Assembly: GCF_051195255.1 (NCBI RefSeq)
Contig: NZ_JBNJLK010000003.1
Span: 248,001-312,000, forward strand
DNA length: 64,000 bases
From: Falsirhodobacter sp051195255
GTDB taxonomy: Bacteria; Pseudomonadota; Alphaproteobacteria; Rhodobacterales; Rhodobacteraceae
Direction of reading: 5' to 3'
The number at the start of each line of letters is the position of its first letter. The stretch's first letter is position 1. Positions 26,735 through 35,247 of the stretch are shown here, piece by piece. Below the pieces are notes generated by a model. The model did no database searches. It saw nothing but the letters and a program-made list of their open reading frames with translations, and was not told the origin of the DNA. A program made the position numbers and the translations under genes.

Positions 26735-27912
26735 GCGGGGGCCGGTGCGGGCAGCGGGCGGGACTTCATCTGTTCGGACACAAGGGCCGGGATGAACAAA
26801 AGCACGAACAGCAGCGCGATGGCATAATTGCTGGGCGCGCCTTCCAGCGGGATCACCGCCCGGTCGAAATAGTGCAGGGTGTAGATCAGAAGCACGTGCC
26901 ACACATAGGTCAGCAGCGAATGCCGGCCCAGGCAGACGATCGGGCGGATCGCGACCAGCTTCTGAAACAGGCGCGCGACCATGTTCAGGGTCGGGGACCG
27001 CATCTCTCCTCCTCGGAACAGCAGCCAGCCGATCAGCCAGGCGGCGGCGATGAAGTTCAGAAGATAAACGGGGCCGAAATCCGCCCGCTTTTCCATCATC
27101 ACGAACGAGCTGATCGTGTCGCCGTCCAGCCAGCCATTGGCGGTGGCGATGCGCAGGGGGGCGAAGAACAAGAGGATCGCGGCCGCCGCCACGGCCCAGG
27201 CCCTGTCCTTGGGAAAAAGCCGGTCCGGCGTGATGTCGCCCCGTACCCACAGGGCGCCAAAGATCGTGCCGGCCATGAACAGCAACTGCCATCCCATCGG
27301 GTCGAACGCCATCCGCAGCCCCTGACCGTCCGATGTGGCGAAGAACCGGTTCACCGCGCGCGACACGGGCAGCATCAGGCCCAGCTGCGACACCATCCAC
27401 CAGATGGCGGTCATGGCGGCGGCGACAGGCCACCAGCCCTTGCGGATCAAAACCAGAAAGGCCGGTGCGGCCAGCAGGTACAGGATGTATTGCGGCAGGA
27501 TGTCCAGAAAGGTCGGCTGGAAGGCCAGCGTCAGGATGGCCGCCGCGCGGGTGGGGTCGTGAACGCCCGCGGTGCCCAGCCAGTTGCGGAACGCCTCCAC
27601 CCCGAAGGGCAGGACGTCGCGGCAGATCATCAGCGCGAAGGTCAGCGACACCGTGGTCGCCCAAAGGATCATCGCCCTGCGGACCGAGGATCGCCACACA
27701 AAGGGCAGCCCCTTCGCCTCCAGCCGCCGGAACTGCACCATCCCGAACAAAAGGCCCGAGATGAAGATGAAGCCCTGCGCGCTTTCCACGAACATCACGT
27801 GGCGGAAATGGACCTTCGACACCCAGTGCTGCTGACGCAGCACCAGATGACTGAGAGTCATCGTGATCAGGAACCAGCCGCGCAGGCCGTCGAGAGAGGA
27901 TATCCGCGACAT
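26731..27912 (-). CDS. opgC: OpgC-family membrane acyltransferase
   Basis: Integral membrane protein of 393 residues with about ten hydrophobic helices. It begins SSLDGLRGWFLITMTLSHLV, the arginine-containing start shared by OpgC proteins, which in Rhodobacter add succinyl groups to periplasmic osmoregulated glucans. The segments DILPQYILYLLAAPAFLVLI and CLGRHSLLTYVWHVLLIY also match that family. No opgG or opgH gene is in the window, so the glucan link rests on family similarity. The gene overlaps the nuclease stop by 4 bases. Confidence 0.82.
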   Translation of the reverse strand: MSRISSLDGLRGWFLITMTLSHLVLRQQHWVSKVHFRHVMFVESAQGFIFISGLLFGMVQFRRLEAKGLPFVWRSSVRRAMILWATTVSLTFALMICRDVLPFGVEAFRNWLGTAGVHDPTRAAAILTLAFQPTFLDILPQYILYLLAAPAFLVLIRKGWWPVAAAMTAIWWMVSQLGLMLPVSRAVNRFFATSDGQGLRMAFDPMGWQLLFMAGTIFGALWVRGDITPDRLFPKDRAWAVAAAAILLFFAPLRIATANGWLDGDTISSFVMMEKRADFGPVYLLNFIAAAWLIGWLLFRGGEMRSPTLNMVARLFQKLVAIRPIVCLGRHSLLTYVWHVLLIYTLHYFDRAVIPLEGAPSNYAIALLFVLLFIPALVSEQMKSRPLPAPAPA

Positions 27913-27976
27913 TCCCGCTCTCTACGATGCAAGCGCCGAACCGTCGAGAGGGGATGTAACAGAGGAATGACGAAGG

Positions 27977-28258
27977 CTATTCCGGCTCTTGTGTCCGCTC
28001 GGCACGTGCGAGGCTCATCACGCGGGAGGTTTCCTCGGCGATGGCAAGGCCGGTGGCCACGCCGTCTGTCGGAACGGCGCCGGGATCTTCCTGACCGTCC
28101 TTCAGGACGGACCGATCATCAAGGCGTTCGGCCAGATCGGGATTCTTGTCCAAGGCGGCGGCCACAAGCTGGGCTAGGATCTTCCGGTGCGCGATGATCA
28201 TGCCTTCCAGCCGATCCACGCGGTCTTCCGAACTGCTGTCGTGAGTTTCCATCGCCAC
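27977..28258 (-). CDS. Small hypothetical protein, helical
   Basis: I do not recognise this 93-residue protein. It is charged, with no signal peptide or membrane segment; a helix around RVDRLEGMIIAHRKILAQLV looks amphipathic and could dimerise. The GTG at 28258 is chosen because AAGGAA lies about 7 bases upstream, whereas the ATG at 28252 and the ATG at 28309 lack well-spaced sites. It sits between the terC terminator and opgC on the same strand and is possibly a stand-alone gene. Confidence 0.55.
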   Translation of the reverse strand: MAMETHDSSSEDRVDRLEGMIIAHRKILAQLVAAALDKNPDLAERLDDRSVLKDGQEDPGAVPTDGVATGLAIAEETSRVMSLARAERTQEPE

Positions 28259-28320
28259 GGGGCGGTTCCTTTCCGGCTGGCATTCTGGGGGGTCAACCAC
28301 CCGGCGCATGTTCCAGTTCC

Positions 28321-28360
28321 GGCAAAAGGGAAGGGCGGCGCCGCAGAACCGGCGCCGCCC
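28321..28360 (-). terminator. Terminator downstream of terC-like gene
   Basis: A perfect 10-base GC stem (GGGCGGCGCC with GGCGCCGCCC) and an 8-base loop lie 6 bases past the stop; on the minus strand it is followed by TTCCCTTTT. This is a convincing Rho-independent terminator. Confidence 0.85.
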
Positions 28361-28366
28361 GAAGGA

Positions 28367-29017
28367 TCAGTGGCCGAAGCACAGCGCCGGCAGGATACCC
28401 GCGCAGGCGACTTCCTCGCCTCCTTCGTAGATCATGCGCAGGGCCACGAACAGGATCACCACGAAACCGATCCATGCGATGAAGCGGTACTTGTGCAGCA
28501 GGCGGGCGATCAGCGTGGCTGCAGCTCCCATCAGCACGACGGAGATGAGGAGCCCGATGACCAGAACCTCCACGTGGTCCTTGGCAGCGCCGGCCACGGC
28601 CAGCACGTTGTCCAGCGACATCGACACGTCGGCGATGATGATCTGGATCATCGCCTGCCAGAAGGTCTTCTTCGGCCCGCGGGCCGCGCGTTCGATCGCC
28701 TCGGCTTCGGATTCCGCGCCACTTTCGCGGATCTCGCGGTACATCTTCCAGCAGACCCACAGCAGCAGGATGCCGCCGGCCAGCGTCAGGCCGATGATGG
28801 CCAGAAGCTGCACGGCCACCAGCGCGAACAGGATCCGCAGGAGGACGGCGCCCGCGATGCCCCAGAAGATGACGCGCCTGCGGATTGCAGGGTCGACGCC
28901 CGCCGCGGCCATGCCGACGACGATGGCGTTGTCGCCGGCCAGAACCACGTCGATGAAAAGCACCTGCATCAACGCGGAGAATTCGGCGGTCAGAAAGGAT
29001 TCAGTCAATGCCAGCAC
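28367..29017 (-). CDS. TerC-family integral membrane protein (YjbE-like)
   Basis: A 216-residue inner-membrane protein with about seven helices. The paired acidic motifs of the TerC/Alx fold are present: VLFIDVVLAGDNAIVVGMAA in the first repeat and IIIADVSMSLDNVLAVAGAA in the second; these aspartates are thought to bind metal ions. Relatives export manganese or take part in metal and redox homeostasis at the membrane, and the exact role here is not known. The start codon is GTG with no strong ribosome site. I looked for a manganese-type (yybP-ykoY) leader in the roughly 95 bases upstream and could not recognise one. Confidence 0.85.
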   Translation of the reverse strand: MLALTESFLTAEFSALMQVLFIDVVLAGDNAIVVGMAAAGVDPAIRRRVIFWGIAGAVLLRILFALVAVQLLAIIGLTLAGGILLLWVCWKMYREIRESGAESEAEAIERAARGPKKTFWQAMIQIIIADVSMSLDNVLAVAGAAKDHVEVLVIGLLISVVLMGAAATLIARLLHKYRFIAWIGFVVILFVALRMIYEGGEEVACAGILPALCFGH

Positions 29018-29111
29018 CCATGAGATCAGAAAGGCGAAAAATCCCTCTAGTCATCTCTCGATTCTCACGAAGTGTCGACAAGGAAGTGATCGGGTGCGCC
29101 CGCTTTGACGT

Positions 29112-29318
29112 TCAGCGCCAGAAGGGACGGTCCACTTCGTCCTGCGCTTCCCGGGCGTCCAGACCGATATCGTCCAGCAGATAAGGCTCCAGCCGCGCAA
29201 GGTGGCGCCGCGTGGTGCGCCGCAGTTCCCAGCCCAGAACGGCATGGGCCAGACGGAAAGCGACCCGTGCAAGCGGCGGCAGGGGCGTCGCTGGGGAGGT
29301 GAATGAAGTCGCCGTCAT
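29112..29318 (-). CDS. DUF1127 (YjiS-like) small protein
   Basis: A 68-residue basic protein whose C-terminus RRHLARLEPYLLDDIGLDAREAQDE is the DUF1127 signature. In relatives, short DUF1127 proteins bind RNA and affect phosphate or carbon metabolism, but members vary and the role here is unassigned. It is divergent from the mocR-type gene, and repeats in that shared promoter region may control both. Confidence 0.8.
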   Translation of the reverse strand: MTATSFTSPATPLPPLARVAFRLAHAVLGWELRRTTRRHLARLEPYLLDDIGLDAREAQDEVDRPFWR

Positions 29319-29333
29319 GATCGCACCTTGTGT

Positions 29334-29440
29334 TGATACAATATAGGTTATATGCCCCCCAAAACATAGATTGTCTTATTATCGACGGCGAGAAGTATAT
29401 TGTGACTGATACAACATGGCGTCCTGACCTGACACAATAT
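29334..29440 (+). repeat. Three direct repeats of TGAYACAAYAT around the mocR-type gene start
   Basis: Near-identical 11-base copies occur at 29334-29344 (TGATACAATAT), 29407-29417 (TGATACAACAT) and 29430-29440 (TGACACAATAT), all in the same orientation. The first is in the intergenic region; the other two overlap the first codons of the regulator. MocR/GabR-type regulators bind direct repeats, and the 23-base spacing of the last two fits about two helical turns. An operator role is inferred. Confidence 0.5.
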
Positions 29441-30802
29441 CCGGGGCCGAAGTATCTGGCCCTGTCGCGCGCCCTTCGGGATGCGGTTCGGGATGGCGTG
29501 TTGGTGGCAGGGGCACAATTGCCCACCGTCCGCGATCTGGCCTGGAAGCTGGAGATCACGCCTGGCACCGTGTCCCGCGCCTATCAGCTGGCGACGCAGG
29601 AAGGGTTGCTGGCGGCGACCGTCGGCCGCGGCACGTTCGTGGCCGCGACCACGCCGCAACTGGGGCCGACGCAACCGCTGTTCGTGGAAAGCGCGCTGAT
29701 CGCGCGGGGGGTCGTGGATCTGCGCTCCCCCTCCTTGCCGCATCTGGGGCAGGCAGAGGCGATGCGCGCGGCGTTTCACGCCCTCGCCGACCGGATCGAG
29801 GATGATTACGTCGATTATCCCACCCAAGTTGCCGAAACCGACTTGCGGCAGGCGGTGGTGGACTGGGTGTCTGACCGCCGCATGGGCCCGGTGGAGGAGG
29901 AGGACGTCGCCCTGACCCATGGGGGGCAGGCGGCCATCAACCTGGTCATGAACTGCTGCCTGCGCGGCGACCGGCCCGTGGTTCTGGCCGAGGATCTGGC
30001 CTATCCCGGCTTCCGCCACGCGGCCCGCCTGTCCCGAGCCGAAACCGTGGGGGTGGAGCTGGACCAGCACGGGCTGCGGCCCGACGCGCTGGAAGCGGCC
30101 TGCCGCCGGCACAAGGCGCAGATCCTGTGCGTCACGACCGAGGCGCAGAATCCCACCGCCGCCCGGATGCCCGAACATCGCCGGTCCGAGATCGCGCTGA
30201 TCGCCCGCGCCTACGACCTTCAGGTGATCGAGGATGATTGCTATTCCGTGTCGGAAAGCGCTTTCCCGATGATCCGCGCCCATGTGCCCGAACGGACATG
30301 GTATGTCGGAAGCTGGTCGAAATCCGTGTCGGCGGCGATGCGCTTTGGCTATCTGATCTGCCCGCGCGGAATGGGGATGGCCGGCCGGATGACGGCGCAG
30401 CATGTCAGCTTCGCCATGCCGCGCCCCATCAGCGAACTGGCGCTGGAGCTGTTGCAGAGCGGGGCCGCCCAGACCCTGCGCCAGCGCAGCCAGGCGGAGT
30501 TCGCCGAGCGTCTCGACCTCATGGTGCGGGCGCTGGACGGGCAGGACATCGCGTGGCAGCCGGGGCTGCCCTTCGTGTGGCTGCGGCTTCCGGCGGGATG
30601 GCGCGCCTCCACCTTCGCGCGGATGGCGCAGGCGGCCGGCATCCTCGTCCGCTCGGCCGACGAATACGCGCTGGTGCATGGGCACGCGCCCAACGCGGTC
30701 CGACTGGCCGTGGCGGGTGCCGTTCCACGCGACCGGTTCGAACAGGCGATGCACCGGATCCGCGATCTTCTGCTGAGCCCACCGGCCGAGCTGATCGTTT
30801 AG
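29402..30802 (+). CDS. MocR-family regulator (GntR winged helix fused to aminotransferase-like domain)
   Basis: A 466-residue transcription factor. The N-terminal GntR winged helix (about 10-80) contains LPTVRDLAWKLEITPGTVSRAYQLA. The rest is a fold-type I aminotransferase domain; SWSKSVSAAMRFGY (about residue 305) contains the lysine expected to hold PLP, with TEAQNPTA and VIEDDCYS as other cofactor-site segments. MocR proteins usually sense an amino compound plus PLP. I chose the GTG at 29402 because it gives the normal N-terminus VTDTTWRPDL; the frame is open a further 24 codons. The adjacent polyamine-type ABC genes are a plausible target. Confidence 0.88.
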   Translation: MTDTTWRPDLTQYPGPKYLALSRALRDAVRDGVLVAGAQLPTVRDLAWKLEITPGTVSRAYQLATQEGLLAATVGRGTFVAATTPQLGPTQPLFVESALIARGVVDLRSPSLPHLGQAEAMRAAFHALADRIEDDYVDYPTQVAETDLRQAVVDWVSDRRMGPVEEEDVALTHGGQAAINLVMNCCLRGDRPVVLAEDLAYPGFRHAARLSRAETVGVELDQHGLRPDALEAACRRHKAQILCVTTEAQNPTAARMPEHRRSEIALIARAYDLQVIEDDCYSVSESAFPMIRAHVPERTWYVGSWSKSVSAAMRFGYLICPRGMGMAGRMTAQHVSFAMPRPISELALELLQSGAAQTLRQRSQAEFAERLDLMVRALDGQDIAWQPGLPFVWLRLPAGWRASTFARMAQAAGILVRSADEYALVHGHAPNAVRLAVAGAVPRDRFEQAMHRIRDLLLSPPAELIV

Positions 30803-30958
30803 GCAAAATGTGAACGGCACCCTGCAAGTGACCGGTAATAAATGGGAAATCCCACTGTGACCGGGATGTGAAAAGATCACGGCGGTCCAAAAATCCGCTT
30901 GTCGCCGCCGCGCACGCTGTGCAGAGTCGCCCGGAAAGACGAACGGACAGGGGGATCC

Positions 30959-31837
30959 ATGGCACGACGCGCCCAAGGCGCCGGGGCAGAGGCGAAAGGC
31001 GGCCTCCTGCTCATCGCGCCGCCTGCGATCTATGCGCTTTTGCTGCTGCTTGCGCCGCTGCTGCTTCTGGTCGTCTACAGCGTCCTGACGGACGGCTATC
31101 TGGAGATTTTGCACCAGTTCACCTGGGCCAACTACCATGAGGCGTGGACCAATCCCCTGTATCGCGGGGTGATGCTGCGGTCGCTGGCCGTGTCGCTTCT
31201 GGTAACGGTGGCCACGGTGCTGCTGGCCTTTCCCGTGGCCTATTTCGTCAGCTTCCACGTGGAGCCAAGCCGCAAGTCCACCTGGCTGTTCCTGATCACC
31301 ATTCCGTTCTGGACCAGCTACCTGATCCGCGTGTTCCTGTGGAAGGTGATCCTCGGCTACAACGGCGTGCTGAACGCGGGGCTGATGAAGTTCGGTGTCA
31401 TCTCGGAACCGCTGACCTTCCTTCTGTACAACACGAATTCGGTCGTCATCACGCTGGCGCACGCCTATGCGCCCTTCGCGATCCTGCCGATCTTCGTGGC
31501 GCTGGAAAAGATCGACCGGTCGCTTCTGGAAGCCTCGCAGGATCTGGGGGAATCCCGGATCGTGACCTTCCTGCGCGTGACGCTGCCTTTGGCCATGCCG
31601 GGCGTGGTGGCGGCCGTCCTGATCGTGTTCATCCCCACCATCGGCGATTACGTGACGCCGCAGCTGGTGGGCGGGCCGGAAGGGCGGATGGTTGCGAACC
31701 TGATCCAGCTGCAATACCTGCGCCTTGACAATTATCCGCTGGGATCGGCGCTGGCGATTTCGGCCATGGGCATCGTGGCGGTGATCAGCGCGGTCTTCCT
31801 GCTGTTCACCCGCCGCTATCTGAAAGGAACGAAATGA
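30959..31837 (+). CDS. Spermidine/putrescine-type ABC importer permease (PotB-like)
   Basis: A 292-residue inner-membrane permease with six helices and the EAA loop ASQDLGESRIVTFLRVTLPLAMPG. The segments FPVAYFVSF and TIPFWTSYLIRVFLWKVIL are characteristic of PotB/PotH proteins. GGGGGA precedes the ATG at 30959. It forms an operon with the PotC-like and PotA-like genes, overlapping the next start by four bases (ATGA). The usual periplasmic binding-protein gene (potD/potF) is not in this cluster, so the substrate could be a polyamine or another small cation. Confidence 0.9.
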   Translation: MARRAQGAGAEAKGGLLLIAPPAIYALLLLLAPLLLLVVYSVLTDGYLEILHQFTWANYHEAWTNPLYRGVMLRSLAVSLLVTVATVLLAFPVAYFVSFHVEPSRKSTWLFLITIPFWTSYLIRVFLWKVILGYNGVLNAGLMKFGVISEPLTFLLYNTNSVVITLAHAYAPFAILPIFVALEKIDRSLLEASQDLGESRIVTFLRVTLPLAMPGVVAAVLIVFIPTIGDYVTPQLVGGPEGRMVANLIQLQYLRLDNYPLGSALAISAMGIVAVISAVFLLFTRRYLKGTK

Positions 31838-32640
31838 GGGGGGGCATCTTCCGCATCTACACGATCGGCTATCTGCTGTTCCTGTATGCGCCGGTGGTGC
31901 TGCTGCCGATCTTCGCCTTCAACGACGGCACGGTCATCGCCTTCCCGCTGCAGGGCTTCACCACCCGCTGGTTCGTCCAGATGTGGAGCGAGCCGGGCCT
32001 GTGGCCCGCCCTGAAGAATTCCATGATCATCGCGGTGTCCACCGCCATCCTGTCGACGGTGCTGGGCGTGCTGGCGGCCCGCGCCTCCACCCGCTACCGC
32101 TTTCCGGGCAAGGCGCCGGTGATGGGGCTGATCATGCTGCCGCTGGTCCTGCCGGAAATCATCGTGGCCGTGTCGCTTCTGGTGGTGCTGCTGGGCCTGG
32201 GCGTGCCCTTGTCCATCTTCACCGTGATCCTTGGCCATGTGCTGATGACGACGCCCTTCGCCATCGCGATCCTCACCTCGGCGTTCCAGGGCCTTGACCG
32301 GTCGCTGGAGGAGGCGGCCTATGATCTGGGCGAAACGCCGTTCAGCGCCTTCCGGCTGGTGATCCTGCCCTTGGTGATGCCGGGGATCATCTCCTCCATG
32401 CTGATCTCGTTCACGCTGTCGTTGGACGAGTTCATCATCGCCTTCTTCCTTGGCGGCACGCAGGTGACGCTGCCCGTCTACATCTTCTCGCAGTTCCGCT
32501 TCCCGGCTTCGGTGCCGGTGATCATGGCCCTGGGCACGATCCTTGTCGCCCTGTCGGTGCTGCTTCTGACCGCTGCTGAATATTACCGCCGTCGCGGCAT
32601 CGCGAAAACCGGCGGCAAGGATACCGGAGGCTTCCTGTGA
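31834..32640 (+). CDS. Spermidine/putrescine-type ABC importer permease (PotC-like)
   Basis: A 268-residue permease with six predicted helices, beginning RIYTIGYLLFLYAPVVLLPIFAFND as PotC/PotI proteins do. The EAA loop reads AAYDLGETPFSAFRLVILPLVMPG, and LSLDEFIIAFFLGG is a conserved PotC segment. It overlaps both flanking genes by 4 bases, which implies coupled translation and equal stoichiometry with PotB and PotA. Confidence 0.9.
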   Translation: MRGGIFRIYTIGYLLFLYAPVVLLPIFAFNDGTVIAFPLQGFTTRWFVQMWSEPGLWPALKNSMIIAVSTAILSTVLGVLAARASTRYRFPGKAPVMGLIMLPLVLPEIIVAVSLLVVLLGLGVPLSIFTVILGHVLMTTPFAIAILTSAFQGLDRSLEEAAYDLGETPFSAFRLVILPLVMPGIISSMLISFTLSLDEFIIAFFLGGTQVTLPVYIFSQFRFPASVPVIMALGTILVALSVLLLTAAEYYRRRGIAKTGGKDTGGFL

Positions 32641-33743
32641 TCCCGAAATCCCCCAAGTCCGACAAGCCGATGATCGAGTTTCGGGACGTCCACAAGTGGT
32701 ACGGCGACTACCACGCCTTGCGCGGCATCAGCGCCACCATCCGGGAGGGGGAGTTCTTTTCGCTTCTTGGCCCGTCGGGCTGCGGCAAGACCACGCTGCT
32801 GCGCACCATCGCGGGGTTCGAAGGCATCTCCGAAGGCGTCGTGCTGGTGGACGGGCGCGACATGGCGGACGTGCCGGCGAACAAGCGGCCCACCAACATG
32901 GTGTTCCAAAGCTATGCCATCTTCCCGCATCTGACCGTGGCCGAGAACGTGGCCTTCGGCCTGCGCCGCCAGCGTCTGCCCAAGACGGAACTGGCGCAAA
33001 GGGTGGAGGAGGCGCTGACCATGGTCGGCCTCAAGGGTTATGGCGCGCGGGCGGCGCATGCGCTGTCGGGCGGGCAACGGCAGCGCGTGGCGCTGGCGCG
33101 GGCGCTGATCCTGAAGCCGAAGGTGCTGCTGCTGGACGAACCCCTGTCGGCGCTGGACAAGAAGATGCGCGAACAGATGCAGGTCGAACTGATCCGCCTG
33201 CAGCGGCAGGTCGGCATCACCTTCGTTCTGGTCACCCACGACCAGGAAGAGGCGCTGGTCATGTCCGACCGCATCGCCGTCATGTTCGAAGGGGAAATCG
33301 CCCAGCTGTCGGACGCCGAAACCCTGTATCGCCGCCCGAATTCCCGCCGCGTGGCCGAATTCATCGGCACGATGAACTTCCTGCCGGCCGAGGTCCTGTC
33401 TGAATCCGATCACGCGGTGGAGGTGGAGGCGCAAGGCTTCGGCCGTCTGATCTTCACCCCGGATCAGGTCGCGGACGACGCCGACACGGGAACTGCCATC
33501 GGCTTCCGCCCGGAAATCCTGACCCTGCTTTACGAGGGCCAGACCGCTGCGGACCGTGAGGTGTCCGCCACGGTGGAGGAGGTCGTCTATTATGGCGACA
33601 TGACCTATTACGACGTCCGGATCGACGGGACCGCAAAGCCTGTCCGCCTGTCCGCGCGCAACGTGTTCGGCCGCCCGGTCTTCGATCTGGGCATGCGCGT
33701 CCGCGTGGGGTGGAGCCCGGGCGCCCTGATCCTGTTCCGCTAG
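32637..33743 (+). CDS. Spermidine/putrescine-type ABC importer ATP-binding protein (PotA-like)
   Basis: A 368-residue ATPase. The ABC domain (about 10-240) has Walker A GPSGCGKT, the Q-loop MVFQSYAIFPHLT, signature LSGGQRQR, Walker B VLLLDEPLSALD and the H-loop VTHDQEEA. A C-terminal TOBE-type domain (about 290-368) follows. The GTG start overlaps the stop of the PotC-like gene (GTGA). Its TAG stop shares the tetramer CTAG with the stop of the convergent tetR-type gene. Confidence 0.93.
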   Translation: MIPKSPKSDKPMIEFRDVHKWYGDYHALRGISATIREGEFFSLLGPSGCGKTTLLRTIAGFEGISEGVVLVDGRDMADVPANKRPTNMVFQSYAIFPHLTVAENVAFGLRRQRLPKTELAQRVEEALTMVGLKGYGARAAHALSGGQRQRVALARALILKPKVLLLDEPLSALDKKMREQMQVELIRLQRQVGITFVLVTHDQEEALVMSDRIAVMFEGEIAQLSDAETLYRRPNSRRVAEFIGTMNFLPAEVLSESDHAVEVEAQGFGRLIFTPDQVADDADTGTAIGFRPEILTLLYEGQTAADREVSATVEEVVYYGDMTYYDVRIDGTAKPVRLSARNVFGRPVFDLGMRVRVGWSPGALILFR

Positions 33744-34351
33744 ACGTCCTGCGGCAACAGGCCAAGGCCACGAAGATAGATCCCGATCCCGGCCTCCAGA
33801 AGATCCTCGGCCGGGAAGGGGGATCGGGCGTCGCCACGGGTGAACAGCTCCACGACCCCATGGCTCAGCGCCCAGACATGGGCCGAGAACATGGCCGGCG
33901 GCGGGCGCTTTTCCGGCGGGATGTGAACCGACAGCCGCGCGGCCGCCTGCTCCAGCACCGCCGTGCAGGTTTCGGCCGCCTTGGCCAGATCGGCGTGCCG
34001 CTGGACCGAGATGCCGCTTTCGAACATTGCCATGTAATGCCCGGGATATTTGCGGGCGAAGGCCAAATAGGCCCGCGCCACGGCCTCGAAGGCCGCCAGT
34101 GCGGACGGGCGCCCCTCGTCGAAGGCGAAGGTCATCAGCGCGCCGAAGATGTCATAGCCTTGCCGGGCCACCTCCACGATCAGTTCGTCCCGCCCGGCGA
34201 AATGGCGGTAAACGGCTGCGGGGGTCACGTCGGCCAGCTTCGCCGCTTCGGACAGGGTGAAGCCTTGCGGGCCCTTTTCCGCGATCAGGGCCAGCGCCGC
34301 CTCCACCAGCGCCTGGCGCAGGTTGCCGTGGTGATAGCCGCGCCTAGCCAC
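33740..34351 (-). CDS. TetR/AcrR-family transcriptional regulator
   Basis: A 203-residue repressor-type protein. The N-terminal helix-turn-helix (about 10-56) contains TLSEAAKLADVTPAAVYRHFAGRDELI. The ligand domain begins near residue 70 and resembles the TetR_C WHG group (YLAFARKYPGHYMAMFE). Translation starts at a GTG overlapping the ppk2 stop by 8 bases, so the two genes are likely cotranscribed and coupled. The target and ligand are unknown; self-regulation of the upstream run is possible. Confidence 0.88.
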   Translation of the reverse strand: MARRGYHHGNLRQALVEAALALIAEKGPQGFTLSEAAKLADVTPAAVYRHFAGRDELIVEVARQGYDIFGALMTFAFDEGRPSALAAFEAVARAYLAFARKYPGHYMAMFESGISVQRHADLAKAAETCTAVLEQAAARLSVHIPPEKRPPPAMFSAHVWALSHGVVELFTRGDARSPFPAEDLLEAGIGIYLRGLGLLPQDV

Positions 34352-35210
34352 GGATCTCCGGTCCCCCTGCGATGCGGGGATCGGGGGTGCCGATCAGGGC
34401 GTCGTCACGGTCTTCATAGGCGACGGCGCGCAGCACGGTCTGGATCGCGACGATCCGCGCCCGCTTCTTGTCGTCCGAGCGGATGACGGTCCAAGGGGCG
34501 ATGTCGGTGTGCGTCCGCTCCAGCGTCTCGTCGATGGCCTGGGTGTATTCGTCCCAGCGGGCCAGCCCTTCGACATCGACCCGGCTCAGCTTCCACTGCT
34601 TCAGGGGATCGGCCTCGCGCGCAAGAAAACGGCGCAACTGTTCCGCGCGGCTGACGTTCAGCCACAGCTTCACCAGCACGATGCCTTCCTCCACCAGCAT
34701 GCGCTCGAACTCCGGCGTCTGGCGGAAGAAACGTTCGCGCTCGGCGTCGGTGCAGAAGCCGAAGACCTTTTCGACCACGCCGCGATTGTACCAGCTGCGG
34801 TCGAACAGCGCGATCTCCCCCTCGGCCGGCAGGCGCTGGACGTAGCGCTGGAAATACCATTCCCCCTTTTCCCGATCGGTGGGGGAGGCGAGGGCCACGA
34901 CATTGGCCACGCGCGGGTTCAGGTTTTCGCGGATCGCGTTGATCGTGCCGCCCTTGCCGGCCGCGTCGCGCCCTTCGAACACGACCAGAACGCGCTTGCC
35001 CGTCGCCTTCACGTCGGCCGCCATGCGGACCAGCTGGCGCTGAAGCCCGTCCATCTGCGCTTCGTAATCCTTGCGGCGCATCTCCTCCTCCCACGGCCAG
35101 TCGGCGGCGAGGATGTCGTCCTTGTCGGCCTTGCGGATGGCCTTGCGGATATCGGCGGGCGCGCCGTCTTCCAGATAACGGGTGATGGCACCGTCGAAGG
35201 GCAGGGTCAT
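34344..35210 (-). CDS. ppk2: Polyphosphate kinase 2 (PPK2 family)
   Basis: A 288-residue cytoplasmic enzyme transferring phosphate between polyphosphate and nucleotides. The PPK2 fold shows the Walker A segment VVFEGRDAAGKGGT, the lid/Walker B segment IALFDRSWYNRGVVEKVFGF, and VLVKLWLNVSRAEQLRRF. The single-domain length fits class I, which usually favours NDP phosphorylation from polyphosphate, but class cannot be fixed by eye. The ATG at 35210 follows AAGGAG; a longer frame upstream overlaps the hydrolase gene and is rejected. It is part of a compact minus-strand run with a lipoprotein hydrolase before it and a TetR gene after it. Confidence 0.93.
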   Translation of the reverse strand: MTLPFDGAITRYLEDGAPADIRKAIRKADKDDILAADWPWEEEMRRKDYEAQMDGLQRQLVRMAADVKATGKRVLVVFEGRDAAGKGGTINAIRENLNPRVANVVALASPTDREKGEWYFQRYVQRLPAEGEIALFDRSWYNRGVVEKVFGFCTDAERERFFRQTPEFERMLVEEGIVLVKLWLNVSRAEQLRRFLAREADPLKQWKLSRVDVEGLARWDEYTQAIDETLERTHTDIAPWTVIRSDDKKRARIVAIQTVLRAVAYEDRDDALIGTPDPRIAGGPEIRG

Positions 35211-35247
35211 GGCAGGCTCCTTTTCGTGGATCGCAGGATGTCCAGCA

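Noticed and set aside
29018..29116. Possible yybP-ykoY (manganese) riboswitch before the TerC-like gene
   Set aside because: The family sometimes has this leader, but I could not identify its conserved core in the roughly 95 bases available.
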